Numbered from the stretch's first letter, positions 10,501 through 21,436 are shown. The stretch: 64,000 bases of DNA from Pseudoxanthomonas sp. (GCA_017745195.1 JAGHZW010000235.1:16611-80610), one strand, 5' to 3'. A program made the numbers and translations. The notes: a model not told the origin generated them from the letters alone.

Positions 10501-12515
10501 CCTCGGGCGGGTCGGTCGGCTACGACCACAAGGGCATGGGCATTACCGCCCGCGGCGCGTGGGAGTCGGTCAAGCGCCATTTCCGCGCACTGGGCCGCGA
10601 CTGCCAGAGCGAGGACTTCAGCTGCGTCGGCATCGGCGACATGTCCGGTGACGTGTTCGGCAACGGCATGCTGCTGTCGAAGCACATCCGCCTGGTCGCC
10701 GCGTTCGACCACCGCCACATCTTTCTGGATCCGGAACCCGACGCGGCGACGTCGTTCGCCGAGCGCGAGCGCCTGTTCCGCCTGCCACGATCGAGCTGGG
10801 CCGATTACGACGGCAAGCTCATCAGCAAGGGCGGCGGCATCCATCCGCGCAGCGCCAAGTCGATCGAGATCACCCCGCAGGTCCGCACCGTGCTCGGCCT
10901 GGACGAAGGGGTCAAGGCGCTGTCGCCGAACGAGCTGATGTCGGCGATCCTGCGCGCGCCGGTGGACCTGCTCTGGAACGGCGGCATCGGCACCTACGTC
11001 AAGGCCTCCACCGAGCAGAACGCCGACGTCGGCGACCGCGCCAACAACGCGCTGCGGGTCAACGGCGGCCAGCTGCGCTGCCGGATCGTGGGCGAGGGCG
11101 GCAACCTGGGCATGACCCAGCTCGGCCGGATCGAGGCGGCGCAGGGCGGTGTGCTGCTCAACACCGACTTCATCGACAACTCCGCCGGCGTGGACACCTC
11201 CGACCACGAGGTGAACATCAAGATCCTGCTCAACGACGTGGTCCGCTCGAAGAAGCTGACCATGCCCGCGCGCAACAAGCTGCTGGCGTCGATGACCGAC
11301 GAGGTCGCGCGGCTGGTGCTGCTGGACAACACCCGCCAGAACCAGGCGATCAGCCTGATGGAACGGATGAGCGTCAAGCGGCTCGGTTCCAAGCAGCACT
11401 TCATCCGCACTTTGGAGCAGCAGGGCCTGCTCGACCGCCAGATCGAGTTCCTGCCGTCCGACGCGGAGCTGTCGGCACGCAAGGCGCGCGGGCAGGGCAT
11501 GACCCGGCCGGAACTGGCGGTGCTGCTGTCGTACTCCAAGCTGGTCGCGTTCCAGCAGCTGCTCGACTCGGACATCCCCGAGGATCCGTACCTGTCCAAG
11601 GAGCTGCAGCGCTACTTCCCGGTGCCGCTGCAGAAGAAGTACGCCGACGAGATGGAGCGGCACCGCCTGAAGCGTGAAATCATCGCCACCGCGGTGACCA
11701 ACGCCACCATCAACCGGATGGGCGCGACCTTCCTACTGCGCATGCAGGAGGACACCGGACGCAGCCCGGCCGAGGTGGCCAAGGCCTATACGATCAGCCG
11801 CGAGACGCTGGACGCGCGGATGCTGTGGACGCAGATCGACGCGCTCGACGGCAAGCTGCCCGAGGCCGCGCAGGTCGACGCCCTGCAGGTGATCTGGAAC
11901 CTGCAGCGCTCGTTCGTGCGCTGGCTGCTCAACCGGCCCGGCCCGATGCCCAGCATTACAGAGGCGGTGGACCGCTATCGCGATCCGTTCAACGACATCC
12001 GCGAGGCCTCCGGCGTGCTGCCCGATTCGCAGCGTCCGGCCTACGAGGCCTCGCTGCGCGAGTGGCGCGACAAGGGCATGCCGCCGAAGCTGGCCCAGCA
12101 GCTGGCCGAGCTGCCGTACCTGGAACCGGCGTTCGACATCATCGAGCTGGCCCGCTCGCGCAAGCTCAAGCCGGTGGACGTCTCGCGCGTGCACTTCCGC
12201 CTCGGCGACGCCTTGCGACTGCCGTGGCTGTTCGAGCAGATCGACGCGCTGGCGGTCGACGGCCGCTGGCACGCCGTCGCCCGCGGGGTGATGCGCGACG
12301 AACTGGCCGCGCACCACCGCGTGCTGGCCGGCCAGGCCATGTCGCAGCCCGGCGGCGATGCGGATGCGAAGGTACGGCACTGGCTGGCGCGCGACGATGC
12401 GGCCCTGCGCTTCACCCTGGGCATGCTCAACGAGCTGTCGGCGCAGAAGACGCTCGACTATCCGACCCTGTCGGTGGCGGTGCAGAAGCTCGGGCAGCTG
12501 GCCGCGCGCGGCTGA
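7521..12515 (+). CDS. NAD-specific glutamate dehydrogenase (large, ~180 kDa type)
   Basis: ~1664 aa; [44 protein letters not shown] and [17 protein letters not shown] are characteristic of bacterial NAD-GDH. Confidence 0.95.
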   Translation: MKSTSSGGKRMTKPARATPAKAAASAASGRFSLEPVYAAARRLAPAARQAELQEFLGEFYRRLEEDEYPQHTPQTWAAMGIDILGFARKRKPGTASVRVFNPTAAANGWDSPYTILQIVNDDMPFLVDSVSMALADMGVGVHVLGHPLVRIARDGNGKLLSVGDGRPESMMLLEIDRQPPSAMREIEQRVAAVLAEVRGVVADWGLMRERMQVLADDLATRRMPVDDTGRREAQEFLRWTAADHFILYGYREYKVVKQGGESVLAPVEGSGLGLMRGKDNAPPRPVKSLAAHGLNQSGTPEALILTKTNARSRIHRKGYMDYIGVLEFDANGTITGEQRFLGLYTSSAYNRRPWEIPLVRERYEHVMRRSGLSPSSHSGKALRHILETLPREELFQSSEEELYRTATGVLGLQERVRSRLFLRRDRYGRFFSALVYIPRERFNTDVRLRIEALLKDALHGEQVDSSVVLGESPLAQLHLIVRPRAGTVADLDTGELERRLAHLLRNWQDDLRELLIARHGEAEGLRLANVYGRALPAGYIEDISPELAANDVEQLAALTGPDDLRLSLHAVSREGTSGLRLKLYRQHDDIPLSDVLPLMENMGLKVISEHPYRLQASLDNGGSQPIYIQDFEVERAAAGGDIGALAPAFEQAFAAIWSGRAENDGLNRLVLSAGLEWRQVALLRGYWKYLLQTGVPFSQNYVEETLGRYPLLARLLVELFEARFHPSTGHETAAQILAGQQRLVDHLRVLAGGDESVIRSLQEVVDARSADRATQESVTRGALLKLLDRVSSLDDDRILRGFIGAIDATLRTGYFQMAADGQPGHCISFKFDSALVPDLPKPRPYREIFVYGPRVEGVHLRFGPVARGGLRWSDRREDFRTEVLGLVKAQMVKNTVIVPVGAKGGFFVKQPPVSGDRDAVLAEGVACYKLFIQGLLDITDNIVDGRIVPPRDVVRHDQDDPYLVVAADKGTATFSDIANGLAIAHGFWLGDAFASGGSVGYDHKGMGITARGAWESVKRHFRALGRDCQSEDFSCVGIGDMSGDVFGNGMLLSKHIRLVAAFDHRHIFLDPEPDAATSFAERERLFRLPRSSWADYDGKLISKGGGIHPRSAKSIEITPQVRTVLGLDEGVKALSPNELMSAILRAPVDLLWNGGIGTYVKASTEQNADVGDRANNALRVNGGQLRCRIVGEGGNLGMTQLGRIEAAQGGVLLNTDFIDNSAGVDTSDHEVNIKILLNDVVRSKKLTMPARNKLLASMTDEVARLVLLDNTRQNQAISLMERMSVKRLGSKQHFIRTLEQQGLLDRQIEFLPSDAELSARKARGQGMTRPELAVLLSYSKLVAFQQLLDSDIPEDPYLSKELQRYFPVPLQKKYADEMERHRLKREIIATAVTNATINRMGATFLLRMQEDTGRSPAEVAKAYTISRETLDARMLWTQIDALDGKLPEAAQVDALQVIWNLQRSFVRWLLNRPGPMPSITEAVDRYRDPFNDIREASGVLPDSQRPAYEASLREWRDKGMPPKLAQQLAELPYLEPAFDIIELARSRKLKPVDVSRVHFRLGDALRLPWLFEQIDALAVDGRWHAVARGVMRDELAAHHRVLAGQAMSQPGGDADAKVRHWLARDDAALRFTLGMLNELSAQKTLDYPTLSVAVQKLGQLAARG

Positions 12516-12523
12516 CGTGGATC

Positions 12524-12552
12524 GCGGATGCCGGCACCGTGCCGGCATCCGC
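12524..12552. terminator. Strong intergenic hairpin after the NAD-GDH gene
   Basis: Perfect 13-bp stem GCGGATGCCGGCA-CCG-TGCCGGCATCCGC; no T tract follows. Confidence 0.5.
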
Positions 12553-12693
12553 GCCGTCCGCCGGATGCTTGCATCCGCCAGCGCCCGTCTGGCCGGTGGG
12601 GTACACCTGCGCATCGCATGCACGGCGCCGCGTACCGGTATCGGCCGGGTATCCTCTTGGCAGGGACGCACGCCGTCCATCCTGGAGAATCCG

Positions 12694-13464
12694 ATGAGCA
12701 CCGCCCCCCGCATCGCCTTCCTCGCCAGCACCTCGGCCAATGCGCAGCAGGCGCTGGAGGCGATGGTCACCCGCCACGGTCAGCATCCGCTGGAGGAGGC
12801 GGACGTGATCTGCGCGCTCGGCGGCGACGGCTTCATGCTGCAGACGCTGCATCGCCACGGTGGCACCGGCAAACCGGTCTACGGCATGAAACTGGGCACG
12901 GTCGGGTTCCTGATGAACCACTTCCATGATGAGGACCTGCTCGAGCGGATCGCCATGGCCGAGCCGGCCAAGCTGCGCCCGCTGGAGATGGTGGCGCAGA
13001 CCGAGTCGGGCACCAGCACCGGCTCGCTGGCCTACAACGAGGTCTCGCTGCTGCGGCAGACCCGCCAGGCCGCACACATCCGCATCGGCCTGAACGGGCA
13101 GACCCGGCTGGACGAACTGATATGCGATGGCGTGATGGTAGCTACTCCCGCAGGGAGTACCGCCTACAACTTCTCGGCGCACGGCCCGATCCTGCCGCTG
13201 GGTTCGCACACCATCGCGTTGACGCCGATCGCCGCGTTCCGGCCGCGGCGCTGGCGCGGCGCGATCCTGAAGGCCAACACCGAGATCCGCTTCGAGGTGC
13301 TGGATCCGTACAAGCGCCCGGTCAGCGTGACCGCCGATTCGCATGAAACGCGCGACGTGGTGGAGGTGGTGATCCGCGAATCGGTGGACCGCACCGTGAC
13401 GCTGTTGTTCGATCCGGAACACAACCTCGAGGAACGTATCCTCAGCGAACAATTCGTGGTATGA
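12694..13464 (+). CDS. nadK: NAD kinase
   Basis: [65 protein letters not shown]. Confidence 0.93.
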   Translation: MSTAPRIAFLASTSANAQQALEAMVTRHGQHPLEEADVICALGGDGFMLQTLHRHGGTGKPVYGMKLGTVGFLMNHFHDEDLLERIAMAEPAKLRPLEMVAQTESGTSTGSLAYNEVSLLRQTRQAAHIRIGLNGQTRLDELICDGVMVATPAGSTAYNFSAHGPILPLGSHTIALTPIAAFRPRRWRGAILKANTEIRFEVLDPYKRPVSVTADSHETRDVVEVVIRESVDRTVTLLFDPEHNLEERILSEQFVV

Positions 13465-13568
13465 ACTGAATCGCTGGTGCTCGACACCGGCCCGCCGGGT
13501 TGAGGGGAGTGGTTTCCCGGCGTGACAACCAAGGAATCATCGAGCTTCAACGGAAGGGGAGGGGTCCC

Positions 13569-14045
13569 GTGAAGTTGTGGTATTTGATGCTGCTCTGCGC
13601 CATGCCGGTGCAGGCGGCTGCTGCTGGATGCATGTTCACAAGCAACGTGAAGCCGTTCGAGGCCGATACTTCGGCGCTGGTCGACAACACGGAAATTCCC
13701 GCACCCGAGATCGAAGGCTCCAGCGTGACCCGGGGCATCGGCGGCGGCGCGACCTGCGATGCACTGGGCTTCATGTCGATCAAGTTGAGGTGGCCGCGCG
13801 GCAGCGACTACGACCTCGAAGACATCGGCTTCGAATACCGGGTGGTCAATGGCGACGCGCCGGCCGGGCTGATCCCGGCCACGGTGGTGGCATCGCCGAT
13901 TTCCGGGCGCAAGGCCGAGCACCAGTTCACCTGGCAGGACGTGCCCACCACGGAACAGAGGCCACTGCACCTGGAGCTGGAGGTACGGGCGGTGACCCGC
14001 GACCACCAGCGCGGCGCGCCGGTGCGGGTGACGATCGGGTCGTAG
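13569..14045 (+). CDS. Hypothetical secreted protein
   Basis: GTG start then signal peptide (KLWYLMLLCAMPVQAAAAG); no family recognised. Confidence 0.6.
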   Translation: MKLWYLMLLCAMPVQAAAAGCMFTSNVKPFEADTSALVDNTEIPAPEIEGSSVTRGIGGGATCDALGFMSIKLRWPRGSDYDLEDIGFEYRVVNGDAPAGLIPATVVASPISGRKAEHQFTWQDVPTTEQRPLHLELEVRAVTRDHQRGAPVRVTIGS

Positions 14046-14091
14046 GAAGCTGGCGCCGCACGGCGCCGGCCACATGGTCGATAATGCGACC

Positions 14092-15009
14092 ATGGCCCGA
14101 CCCGACGACAACAGCCCCCGCCTGCTCACCGTCGCGGTGACATCGCGGGCGCTGTTCGACCTGGAGGAGAGCCACGCGCTGTACGAGCGCGAGGGCGTGG
14201 ATGCCTACGCCGGCTACCAGCGCCGGCTCGAGGACCAGATCCTCGAGCCGGGCGTGGCTTTCCCGGTCGTGCGCAAGCTGCTGGCGTTGAACCGGCGCCT
14301 GCCTGCCGGCGCGCCGCAGGTAGAGGTGATCCTGCTGTCGCGCAACTCGGCCGATACCGGGCTGCGCATCTTCAACTCGATCCAGCACCACGGCCTGGGC
14401 ATCGTCCGCGCGGTGTTCACCGCCGGCGAGCCGACCTGGCCGTACGTGGCGCCGTTCGGCACCGACCTGTTCCTGTCGGCCAATCCGGAATCGGTGCGGC
14501 GCTCGCTGCAGCACGGCGTGGCCGCCGCGACCATCCTGCCGGCGCGCGCCGCCGATGCCGCACGCGATCAGCTGCGCATCGCCTTCGACGGCGACGCGGT
14601 GATCTTCGGCGACGAGAGCGAACGCATCTCGCGCGAGCAGGGCGTGGAGGCGTTCGGCCTGCACGAGCGCCAGCGCGCGCACGTGCCGCTGTCCGGCGGG
14701 CCGTTCCGCAGCTTCCTGTCGGCGCTGCATGAACTGCAGGCCGCCTTCCCGGTGGGCGAGGATGCACCGATCCGCACCGCGCTGGTCACCGCGCGCTCGG
14801 CGCCGGCGCACGAGCGGGTGATCCGCACCCTGCGTGAATGGGGCGTGCGCCTGGACGAGGCGCTGTTCCTGGGCGGACGCGCCAAGGGGCCGTTCCTGGC
14901 GGCGTTCGGCGCGGATATCTTCTTCGACGACTCGGCGCAGAACATCGACAGCGCCCGCCAGCACGTCGCCGCCGGGCACGTGCCGCACGGCGTGGCCAAC
15001 CCGGACTGA
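14092..15009 (+). CDS. 5'-nucleotidase (cytosolic 5'-nucleotidase-like family)
   Basis: RLLTVAVTSRALFDLEESHALYEREGVDAYAGYQ, VEVILLSRNSADTGLRIFNSIQHHGLGIVRAVFTAGEPTWPYV, FDGDAVIFGDESE. Confidence 0.85.
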   Translation: MARPDDNSPRLLTVAVTSRALFDLEESHALYEREGVDAYAGYQRRLEDQILEPGVAFPVVRKLLALNRRLPAGAPQVEVILLSRNSADTGLRIFNSIQHHGLGIVRAVFTAGEPTWPYVAPFGTDLFLSANPESVRRSLQHGVAAATILPARAADAARDQLRIAFDGDAVIFGDESERISREQGVEAFGLHERQRAHVPLSGGPFRSFLSALHELQAAFPVGEDAPIRTALVTARSAPAHERVIRTLREWGVRLDEALFLGGRAKGPFLAAFGADIFFDDSAQNIDSARQHVAAGHVPHGVANPD

Positions 15010-15335
15010 AGGCGCGGCCTCCGGCGCGGGCACCTCGCCGACGACCCGGCGCAGAACATCGACAGCGCCTGCCAGCACGTCGCCGCCGGCACGTGCCGCA
15101 CGGCGTCGCCAACCCGGACTGAAGGCGCGGCCTCCAGCGCGGGCACCTCGCCGACGACTCGGCGCAGAACATCGACAGCGCCCGCCAGCACGTCGCCGCC
15201 GGGCACGTGCCGCACGGCGTGGCCAATCCGGACTGAAAGGCGCGGCCTCCGGCGCGGGCACCTCGCCGACGACCCGGCGCGGAACATCGACAGCGCCCGC
15301 CAGCACGTCGCCGCCGGCATGTTCCGCACGGCAGC
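14926..15335 (+). repeat. Tandem array of four ~114-bp imperfect repeats derived from the 3' end of the 5'-nucleotidase gene
   Basis: Anchor aacatcgacagcgcc (variants) recurs at 14941, 15055, 15168 and 15283; copies 1-3 carry the gactgaa stop-codon region; copy 4 is truncated. Confidence 0.92.
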
Positions 15336-15360
15336 GCCGATCCAGCGGACAGGCGTCGGA

Positions 15361-16440
15361 TCAGCCGGTCGCGGCGAGCGGGCGTGCCCCGGCCAGTTCC
15401 AGCAGGCGGCCGGCGATGCGGTCCAGCGGCAGCACTTCCTGTACCGCGCCGAGTTTCACCGCCGCCCCGGGCATGCCCCAGACCACGCTGGTCGCCTCGT
15501 CCTGGACCAGGGTTGCCGCGCCGGCGTCGCGCAGCTCCAGCAGGCCGCGCGCGCCGTCATCGCCCATGCCGGTGAGGATCGCGCCCACCGCGTTGCCGCC
15601 CGCGCTCTGCGCGACCGAGCGGAACATCACGTCGACCGCCGGCCGGTGGCGGTTCACCGGCGGCCCGGCATCGACCCGGCAACGCCAGCGGGCACCGTCA
15701 CGGATCACCCGCAGGTGGCGGTCGCCGGGCGGCAGGTAGGCATGGCCGGGCAGGATCGCCTCGCCGTCGCCGGCCTCGCGCACCAGCATCGGCGAATGCC
15801 GGTCCAGGCGGTCGACGAACGCGCGGCTGAAGCCGCCCGGGATGTGCTGGGTGATGACGATCGCCGGTGCGTCCGCTGGCATCTGCTCCAGCACCAGGCG
15901 CAGTGCCTCGGTGCCGCCGGCCGACGCGCCGATCGCGATCAGGCGGTCGGTGGTGCGGAAGCGCGCGGCGGTGGCCGCGGCCGGGCGCGGCGGTGGCGCC
16001 GTCCCCAGTTTCAGGGCGGGGCGTGCCAGCGGCTGCACCCGCGCGCGCGCGGCGGCCTTGACCTTGGCGATCAGCTCGGCGGCGTACTCGCCCAGGCCGC
16101 GGGCCACGTCGAGTCTTGGTTTGGTGACGAAGTCGACCGCGCCCAGGGCCAGCGCCTGCAGGGTGATCTCGGCGCCGCGCTCGGTCAGCGATGACACCAT
16201 CAGCACCGGCATCGGCCGCAGCCGCATGATGTTCTCGAGGAACGCCAGCCCGTCCATGCGCGGCATCTCCACGTCCAGGGTCAGCACGTCGGGATTGAGG
16301 CGCTTGATCTTCTCGCGCGCCAGCAGCGGGTCCGACGCGGTGCCGACCACCTCGATGCCCGGATCGCTGCCGAGCAGCTCGGTGAGCACCTGCCGTACCA
16401 CCGCCGAATCGTCGACGACCAGGACTTTGACCCTGTCCAT
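15361..16440 (-). CDS. cheB: Chemotaxis protein-glutamate methylesterase CheB
   Basis: Receiver domain [16 protein letters not shown] plus [38 protein letters not shown]. Confidence 0.95.
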   Translation of the reverse strand: MDRVKVLVVDDSAVVRQVLTELLGSDPGIEVVGTASDPLLAREKIKRLNPDVLTLDVEMPRMDGLAFLENIMRLRPMPVLMVSSLTERGAEITLQALALGAVDFVTKPRLDVARGLGEYAAELIAKVKAAARARVQPLARPALKLGTAPPPRPAAATAARFRTTDRLIAIGASAGGTEALRLVLEQMPADAPAIVITQHIPGGFSRAFVDRLDRHSPMLVREAGDGEAILPGHAYLPPGDRHLRVIRDGARWRCRVDAGPPVNRHRPAVDVMFRSVAQSAGGNAVGAILTGMGDDGARGLLELRDAGAATLVQDEATSVVWGMPGAAVKLGAVQEVLPLDRIAGRLLELAGARPLAATG

Positions 16441-17036
16441 CAGAACAGCTCCACGCCACCGCTGACCGGAGTCCGCGACAGGCGCTGGCGCACTGCCGAC
16501 TCGGCGGCGGCGACCTCGGCGTCGTGCGCGTGCGGCAGGCGGTTGACCATGACCTTGCCGGTCTGCGGGAAGAAGAACACCTTGCGCGGATGGATCCCGC
16601 GCAGGTCCTCGGCGACCACCGGGATGCGCTCGGCGGCCAGGTAGGCCAGCACGAAATCGGCGTTGCGGGTGCCGACCGGGTTGCTGGTGAAGCCCTTGAG
16701 CACGTTGGCGCCGCCGAACACCTTGGCCTCCAAGCGCTTGCGGCTCGCGCCGCGCTTGAGCAGCTCGTTGATCAGCACTTCCATCGCGTAGCTCCCGTAG
16801 CGCGCCGGCGCGCCATCGCCGGTGTTGCCCTCGGGCAGCAGGAAGTGGTTCATCCCGCCCAGCTGCAGCATCGGGTCGCGGATGCAGGCGGCCACGCAGG
16901 AGCCGAGCACGGTCACCAGCGCGGTGCCGTCGTCCACCACCAGGTACTGGGTCGGCAGCAGCTTGGCCGCCGGCACCTTGAACTGCGGGTCGCGGTAGCG
17001 CAGGACCGCATCCGCCTGCAGCGCCGCGCCGCTCAT
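16440..17036 (-). CDS. cheD: Chemoreceptor glutamine deamidase CheD
   Basis: [54 protein letters not shown]. Confidence 0.94.
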   Translation of the reverse strand: MSGAALQADAVLRYRDPQFKVPAAKLLPTQYLVVDDGTALVTVLGSCVAACIRDPMLQLGGMNHFLLPEGNTGDGAPARYGSYAMEVLINELLKRGASRKRLEAKVFGGANVLKGFTSNPVGTRNADFVLAYLAAERIPVVAEDLRGIHPRKVFFFPQTGKVMVNRLPHAHDAEVAAAESAVRQRLSRTPVSGGVELF

Positions 17037-17899
17037 GCGCGCGCCGCCGGGTTGCGCCGGTACAGGGTGCGGCCGCAGGGCTGGATCAGGTCGGCGGCGT
17101 GCAGGTAGTTCTCCGAATGGCCGGTGTAGAGCAGGCTGCCGGCGTCCATCTGGGTGACCAGCCGCGACAGGATCCCGCGCTGTGTCGGCTTGTCGAAATA
17201 GATCATCACGTTGCGGCAGAACACCGCGGTGAACGGGCCACCGACGTCGTAGCGCGGCGCGAGCAGGTTCAGCGGGCGGAATTCGACCAGGGCCTGCAGC
17301 GCGGGATTGACCCGGCAGCGGCCCTCGTTCGGGCCAGTGCCGCGCTGGAAGTAGCGGCGGCGGGTCTCCAGGTCCAGTTCGGCGATGCGGTCGATGCCGT
17401 AGACACCATTGCGTGCGGTCGCCAGCACCTGGGTATCGATGTCGGTGGCCAGGATCCGCACCGGCGGGGTCAGGGTGCCGAATGCCTCGCAGGCGGTGAT
17501 CGCCATCGAGTAGGGTTCCTCGCCGGTGGACGCAGCGCAGGACCAGAGCCGGATCGGGCCGGCGGCCGTGGCGCTCTCGCGCAGCTGCGCGTGCAGCCGG
17601 TCGAAGTGGTGCGGCTCGCGGAAGAACGCGGTGAGGTTGGTGGTCAGCGCGTTGGTGAACGCCTGCCATTCCGCGTCGTCCGGATCGGCGTCGAGCTGGT
17701 CCAGGTAGGTGCCGAAGTCGGCCAGGCCGAGCGCGCGCAGGCGCCGCGAGAGACGGCCGTAGACCATGTCGCGCTTGGCCGGTGCCAGGGCGATGCCGGC
17801 GCGGGCGTGGATCATCTGGCAGACCCGGCGGAAATCGCGGTCCGAGAACGGGAACTCGCGATGGTCCGTGGGCGGGTGCGGAAGGTGGGTAGCGCTCAT
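17033..17899 (-). CDS. cheR: Chemotaxis protein methyltransferase CheR
   Basis: [53 protein letters not shown]. Confidence 0.95.
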   Translation of the reverse strand: MSATHLPHPPTDHREFPFSDRDFRRVCQMIHARAGIALAPAKRDMVYGRLSRRLRALGLADFGTYLDQLDADPDDAEWQAFTNALTTNLTAFFREPHHFDRLHAQLRESATAAGPIRLWSCAASTGEEPYSMAITACEAFGTLTPPVRILATDIDTQVLATARNGVYGIDRIAELDLETRRRYFQRGTGPNEGRCRVNPALQALVEFRPLNLLAPRYDVGGPFTAVFCRNVMIYFDKPTQRGILSRLVTQMDAGSLLYTGHSENYLHAADLIQPCGRTLYRRNPAARA

Positions 17900-18141
17900 C
17901 TCGGTTCCGGAAGCGGGGGGGCGCGGCCGTGCAGGCCGGACTGCTTGACCATCTCGACCACGTCCGCCGGCGGGATCTTCTCGGTGAGGATTTTCCGCAG
18001 CGCCTGGTAGCCGCCGGTCTTGAGGTAGTTCTCGTACGACCACGGCTTGTCGAAGTGCAGCGTCGTGTAGACCGCCTGGTGTTCCTTCGGGGCCGGGCCG
18101 ACCGGGCCGTAGCCCTCGGAAATCTTGGTGTGGTGTGCCAT
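17896..18141 (-). pseudogene. nuoF: 5'-truncated remnant of NADH-quinone oxidoreductase subunit F (N-terminal ~76 aa only)
   Basis: [64 protein letters not shown] then diverges to APPLPEPR-stop where NuoF should read RGGAGFPTG. Confidence 0.85.
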
Positions 18142-18152
18142 CTGCGGTGGCC

Positions 18153-18680
18153 TCACTTCAGTCCGTCGAGCAGCTCGTCCACCTTCGCGGTGGTGAGCTT
18201 CTCGTGGTAATGGCCGTTGACCACGACCACGGGGGCGCCGCAGCACGCGGCCACGCATTCTTCCTCGCGCTTGAGGTAGACACGGCCGTCGGCGGTCGAC
18301 TCGCCCAGCTTGCAGCCGAGCTTCTGCTCCGCGTGCGCGACCAGCTGCTCGGCGCCGTTGAGCCAGCAGCTGATGTTGGTGCAGAACGCGACGTTGTTGC
18401 GACCAACCTTCTGCGTCTCGAACATCGAGTAGAAGGTGGCGACCTCATAGGCCCACACCGGCGGCAGGTCCAGGTACTTGGCGACCGCGGCGATCAGCTC
18501 GTCGGTCAGCCAGCCATGGTTCTGTTCCTGGGCCGCATGCAGGCCCTGCAGCACCGCCGACCGCTTGCGGTCCGGCGGGAACTTGGTCAGCCAGTGGTCG
18601 ATGTGCGCGCGCGTGTCGTCGCTGAGGACGACCATCGGGTCGACGTTGCGCGCGTTCTCGAAATTACCGGTGGCCTTCAT
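18153..18680 (-). CDS. nuoE: NADH-quinone oxidoreductase subunit E
   Basis: AAVAKYLDLPPVWAYEVATFYSMFE, CTNISCWLNGAEQL, CVAACCGAPVVVVNGHYHE. Confidence 0.93.
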   Translation of the reverse strand: MKATGNFENARNVDPMVVLSDDTRAHIDHWLTKFPPDRKRSAVLQGLHAAQEQNHGWLTDELIAAVAKYLDLPPVWAYEVATFYSMFETQKVGRNNVAFCTNISCWLNGAEQLVAHAEQKLGCKLGESTADGRVYLKREEECVAACCGAPVVVVNGHYHEKLTTAKVDELLDGLK

Positions 18681-18763
18681 CGATCCACCTCACCAAACAC
18701 AAGGTCATAAGTATTGGACACGGCGGCGGCGATGCCGGCCATCCGCTTCATGGCTGCGTTCAT
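18677..18763 (-). CDS. Putative 28-aa small ORF between nuoD and nuo[29 protein letters not shown]
   Basis: ATG overlaps the nuoD TGA (ATGA) and its TGA overlaps the nuoE ATG (ATGA); last 11 aa identical to the NuoD C-terminus with six synonymous differences. Confidence 0.5.
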   Translation of the reverse strand: MNAAMKRMAGIAAAVSNTYDLVFGEVDR

Positions 18764-20070
18764 CGGTCGACCTCGCCGAAAACCAGGTCATAAGTACCGA
18801 TCATGGCGACGACGTCGGCCAGCATGTGGCCGCGCACGATCTCGTCCATCGAGGACAGGTGCGCGAAACCAGGCGCGCGCAGGTGCACGCGGAACGGCTT
18901 GTTGGCGCCGTCGGAAACCAGGTAGCAGCCGAACTCGCCCTTGGGCGCCTCGACCGCGGCGTAGGTTTCGCCGGCCGGCACGCAGTAGCCTTCGGAGAAC
19001 AGCTTGAAGTGGTGGATCAGGGCTTCCATGTCGTCCTTCATCTCCTCGCGCTTGGGAGGGGCGACCTTGAAGTTCCTGACCATGACCGGGCCGGGGTTGG
19101 CCTTCAGCCACTTGATGCACTGGGCGATGATCCGGTTGGACTGGCGCAGTTCGGCGACGCGGACCAGGTAGCGGTCGTAACAGTCGCCTTCCTTGCCTAC
19201 CGGAATGTCGAAATCCACCGCGTCGTACTTCGCGTAGGGCTGCTTCTTGCGCAGGTCCCACTCGATGCCCGAACCGCGCAGCATCACGCCGGTCATCGCC
19301 CAGGCCTTGGCCTGTTCCGGCGAGATCACGCCGATGCCGACGGTGCGCTGCTTCCAGATGCGGTTGTCGGTCAGCAGGGTTTCGTATTCGTCGACGCGCT
19401 TGGGGAACTCGCGGGTGAAGTTCTCCAGGTAGTCGAGCATCGAGCCCTCTCGGGCCTCGTTGAAGCGCTTGAGCTTGGCGCCCTTGTGCCAGGGCGATTC
19501 CTTGTACTTGGGCATCTGCCCCGGCAGGTCGCGGTACACGCCGCCCGGGCGGTAGTAGGTCGCGTGCATGCGCGCACCACTGACCGCCTCGTACACGTCC
19601 ATCAGCTCTTCGCGTTCGCGGAACGCGTACAGGAACACCGCCATGGCGCCCAGGTCGAGCGCGTTGGAGCCCAGCCACATCAGGTGGTTCAGGATCCGGG
19701 TGACCTCGTCGAACATGGTGCGGATGTACTGCGCACGCTCCGGCGCCTCGATCCCCAGCAGGGTCTCGATCGCGCGCACGTAGGCGTGCTCGTTGCACAT
19801 CATCGAGCAGTAATCCAGGCGATCCATGTAGCCGATCGACTGGTTGAACGGCTTGGACTCGGCCAGCTTCTCGGTGCCGCGGTGGAGCAGGCCCACGTGC
19901 GGATCGGCGCGGACGATGGTCTCGCCGTCCATCTCCAGGATCAGGCGCAGCACGCCATGCGCGGCCGGGTGCTGCGGGCCGAAGTTCATGGTGTAGTTGC
20001 GGATCTCCTGCTTCGGCTCGGCGGAATTGCCGGGCGCGGCAGCAGGATGGAAGCTCGTTTCGGTACTCAT
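18760..20070 (-). CDS. nuoD: NADH-quinone oxidoreductase subunit D
   Basis: [48 protein letters not shown]. Confidence 0.96.
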   Translation of the reverse strand: MSTETSFHPAAAPGNSAEPKQEIRNYTMNFGPQHPAAHGVLRLILEMDGETIVRADPHVGLLHRGTEKLAESKPFNQSIGYMDRLDYCSMMCNEHAYVRAIETLLGIEAPERAQYIRTMFDEVTRILNHLMWLGSNALDLGAMAVFLYAFREREELMDVYEAVSGARMHATYYRPGGVYRDLPGQMPKYKESPWHKGAKLKRFNEAREGSMLDYLENFTREFPKRVDEYETLLTDNRIWKQRTVGIGVISPEQAKAWAMTGVMLRGSGIEWDLRKKQPYAKYDAVDFDIPVGKEGDCYDRYLVRVAELRQSNRIIAQCIKWLKANPGPVMVRNFKVAPPKREEMKDDMEALIHHFKLFSEGYCVPAGETYAAVEAPKGEFGCYLVSDGANKPFRVHLRAPGFAHLSSMDEIVRGHMLADVVAMIGTYDLVFGEVDR

Positions 20071-20078
20071 CTGGGCGC

Positions 20079-20831
20079 TCACTTGGCCGCTCCCCGCTGC
20101 GCGGCTTCGCCGGCCGCGGTCTCGTAGCGGGCGTCGTCGCGGATCACCCGCGGCACGCCGACGCGCGGCTCGACCGAGGTGACCGGCTCGTAGACCACGC
20201 GCTTGCGCTCTTCGTCGTAACGCACCTCGACATTCCCGATCAGCGGGAAATCCTTGCGGAACGGATGGCCGACGAAACCGTAGTCGGTCAGGATCCGGCG
20301 CAGGTCCGGATGGCCTTCGAAGACGATGCCGTACAGGTCGAAGGCCTCGCGCTCGAACCAGTTGGCGCCCGGCCACAGGCCGGTCACCGACGGCACTACC
20401 GGCAGCGCGTCGTCGGGCGCGAAGCAACGTACGCGCAGGCGCTGGTTGTTCGCGTAGGAAATCAGGTGCAGCACGGCGGCGAAGCGGCGCTTCGGCACCT
20501 CGATCGGGACGACGCGGTCGTCACCCTGCTGGCTGGGCTGCTCGCCCCAGGCGAAGCGGCCGGTGCCCTTGCCTTCCACGCCACGGCTGAAGCCGCCGGA
20601 CGACACGCCTTCGGTGTCCCACTCGTCGCTGCCGTAGCCCAGGTAGTCGATGCCGCTGACCGCGGTCAGCTGCTCGAAACCGAACTCGTCGCGCAACGCC
20701 TGGCAGGTGGCCAGCCAGTCCTGGCCGGCGGCTTCGAGGGTGGTCTCGCCACGGGGTTCGGCCACGGTCACCACCGCGGCCGGGAAGCGGTCGCGCAGGC
20801 GTTGGGCGAAGGAGGCAGCTGGCTCGGCCAT
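20079..20831 (-). CDS. nuoC: NADH-quinone oxidoreductase subunit C
   Basis: [44 protein letters not shown]. Confidence 0.95.
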   Translation of the reverse strand: MAEPAASFAQRLRDRFPAAVVTVAEPRGETTLEAAGQDWLATCQALRDEFGFEQLTAVSGIDYLGYGSDEWDTEGVSSGGFSRGVEGKGTGRFAWGEQPSQQGDDRVVPIEVPKRRFAAVLHLISYANNQRLRVRCFAPDDALPVVPSVTGLWPGANWFEREAFDLYGIVFEGHPDLRRILTDYGFVGHPFRKDFPLIGNVEVRYDEERKRVVYEPVTSVEPRVGVPRVIRDDARYETAAGEAAQRGAAK

Positions 20832-20863
20832 GGGGCTTGGCGTATTCCGGAGGGGACGTGGGT

Positions 20864-21436
20864 TCAGCGGTCGATCGTGTTCTTTCTGGCCACGGTCTGC
20901 GTGCGCCAGATCTTCTTCTGCAGCTGCAGGATCCCGTAGACCAGCGCCTCGGCCGTCGGCGGGCAGCCCGGCACGTAGACGTCGACCGGGACGACGCGGT
21001 CGCAGCCGCGCACCACCGAGTACGAGTAATGGTAGTAGCCGCCGCCGTTGGCGCAGCTGCCCATCGAGATGACCCACTTCGGGTCGGGCATCTGGTCGTA
21101 GACCTTGCGCAGCGCCGGGGCCATCTTGTTGACCAGGGTGCCGGCCACGATCATCACGTCGGACTGGCGCGGCGATGGGCGGAACACCACGCCATAGCGG
21201 TCAAGGTCCAGGCGCGCGGCGCCTGCGTGCATCATCTCGACCGCGCAGCAGGCCAGGCCGAAGGTCATCGGCCACATCGAGCCGGTGCGGGCCCAGTTGA
21301 CCAGCGCATCGACGCTGGTGGTGACGTAACCCTTCTCGAGCAGCGGGTTGTCGCCTTCGGGGCGCAGGATGTCGTCGACCCGCCCTTCCGGGATCGGGTT
21401 GGTCATCAGGCGATCGAGGGTTTGGATCACTCCCAT
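20864..21436 (-). CDS. nuoB: NADH-quinone oxidoreductase subunit B
   Basis: [89 protein letters not shown]. Confidence 0.96.
   Translation of the reverse strand: MGVIQTLDRLMTNPIPEGRVDDILRPEGDNPLLEKGYVTTSVDALVNWARTGSMWPMTFGLACCAVEMMHAGAARLDLDRYGVVFRPSPRQSDVMIVAGTLVNKMAPALRKVYDQMPDPKWVISMGSCANGGGYYHYSYSVVRGCDRVVPVDVYVPGCPPTAEALVYGILQLQKKIWRTQTVARKNTIDR

Noticed and set aside
7419-11663. 1414-aa antisense ORF opposite the NAD-GDH gene
   Set aside because: Same high-GC antisense effect; no recognisable domains, and the sense strand is a clear GDH.
14838-15122. 94-aa ORF running into the second repeat copy
   Set aside because: Out of frame with the nucleotidase and created by repeat duplication; no independent coding evidence.
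14926-15335. Possible CRISPR array from regularly spaced repeats
   Set aside because: The ~114-bp units are contiguous, with no unique spacers and no cas genes; they derive from the adjacent gene end.
20079-20831. Insertion-like segment in NuoC ([39 protein letters not shown])
   Set aside because: In frame, and the flanking NuoC motifs are intact; I believe similar insertions occur in related NuoC proteins, so it is not treated as a disruption.
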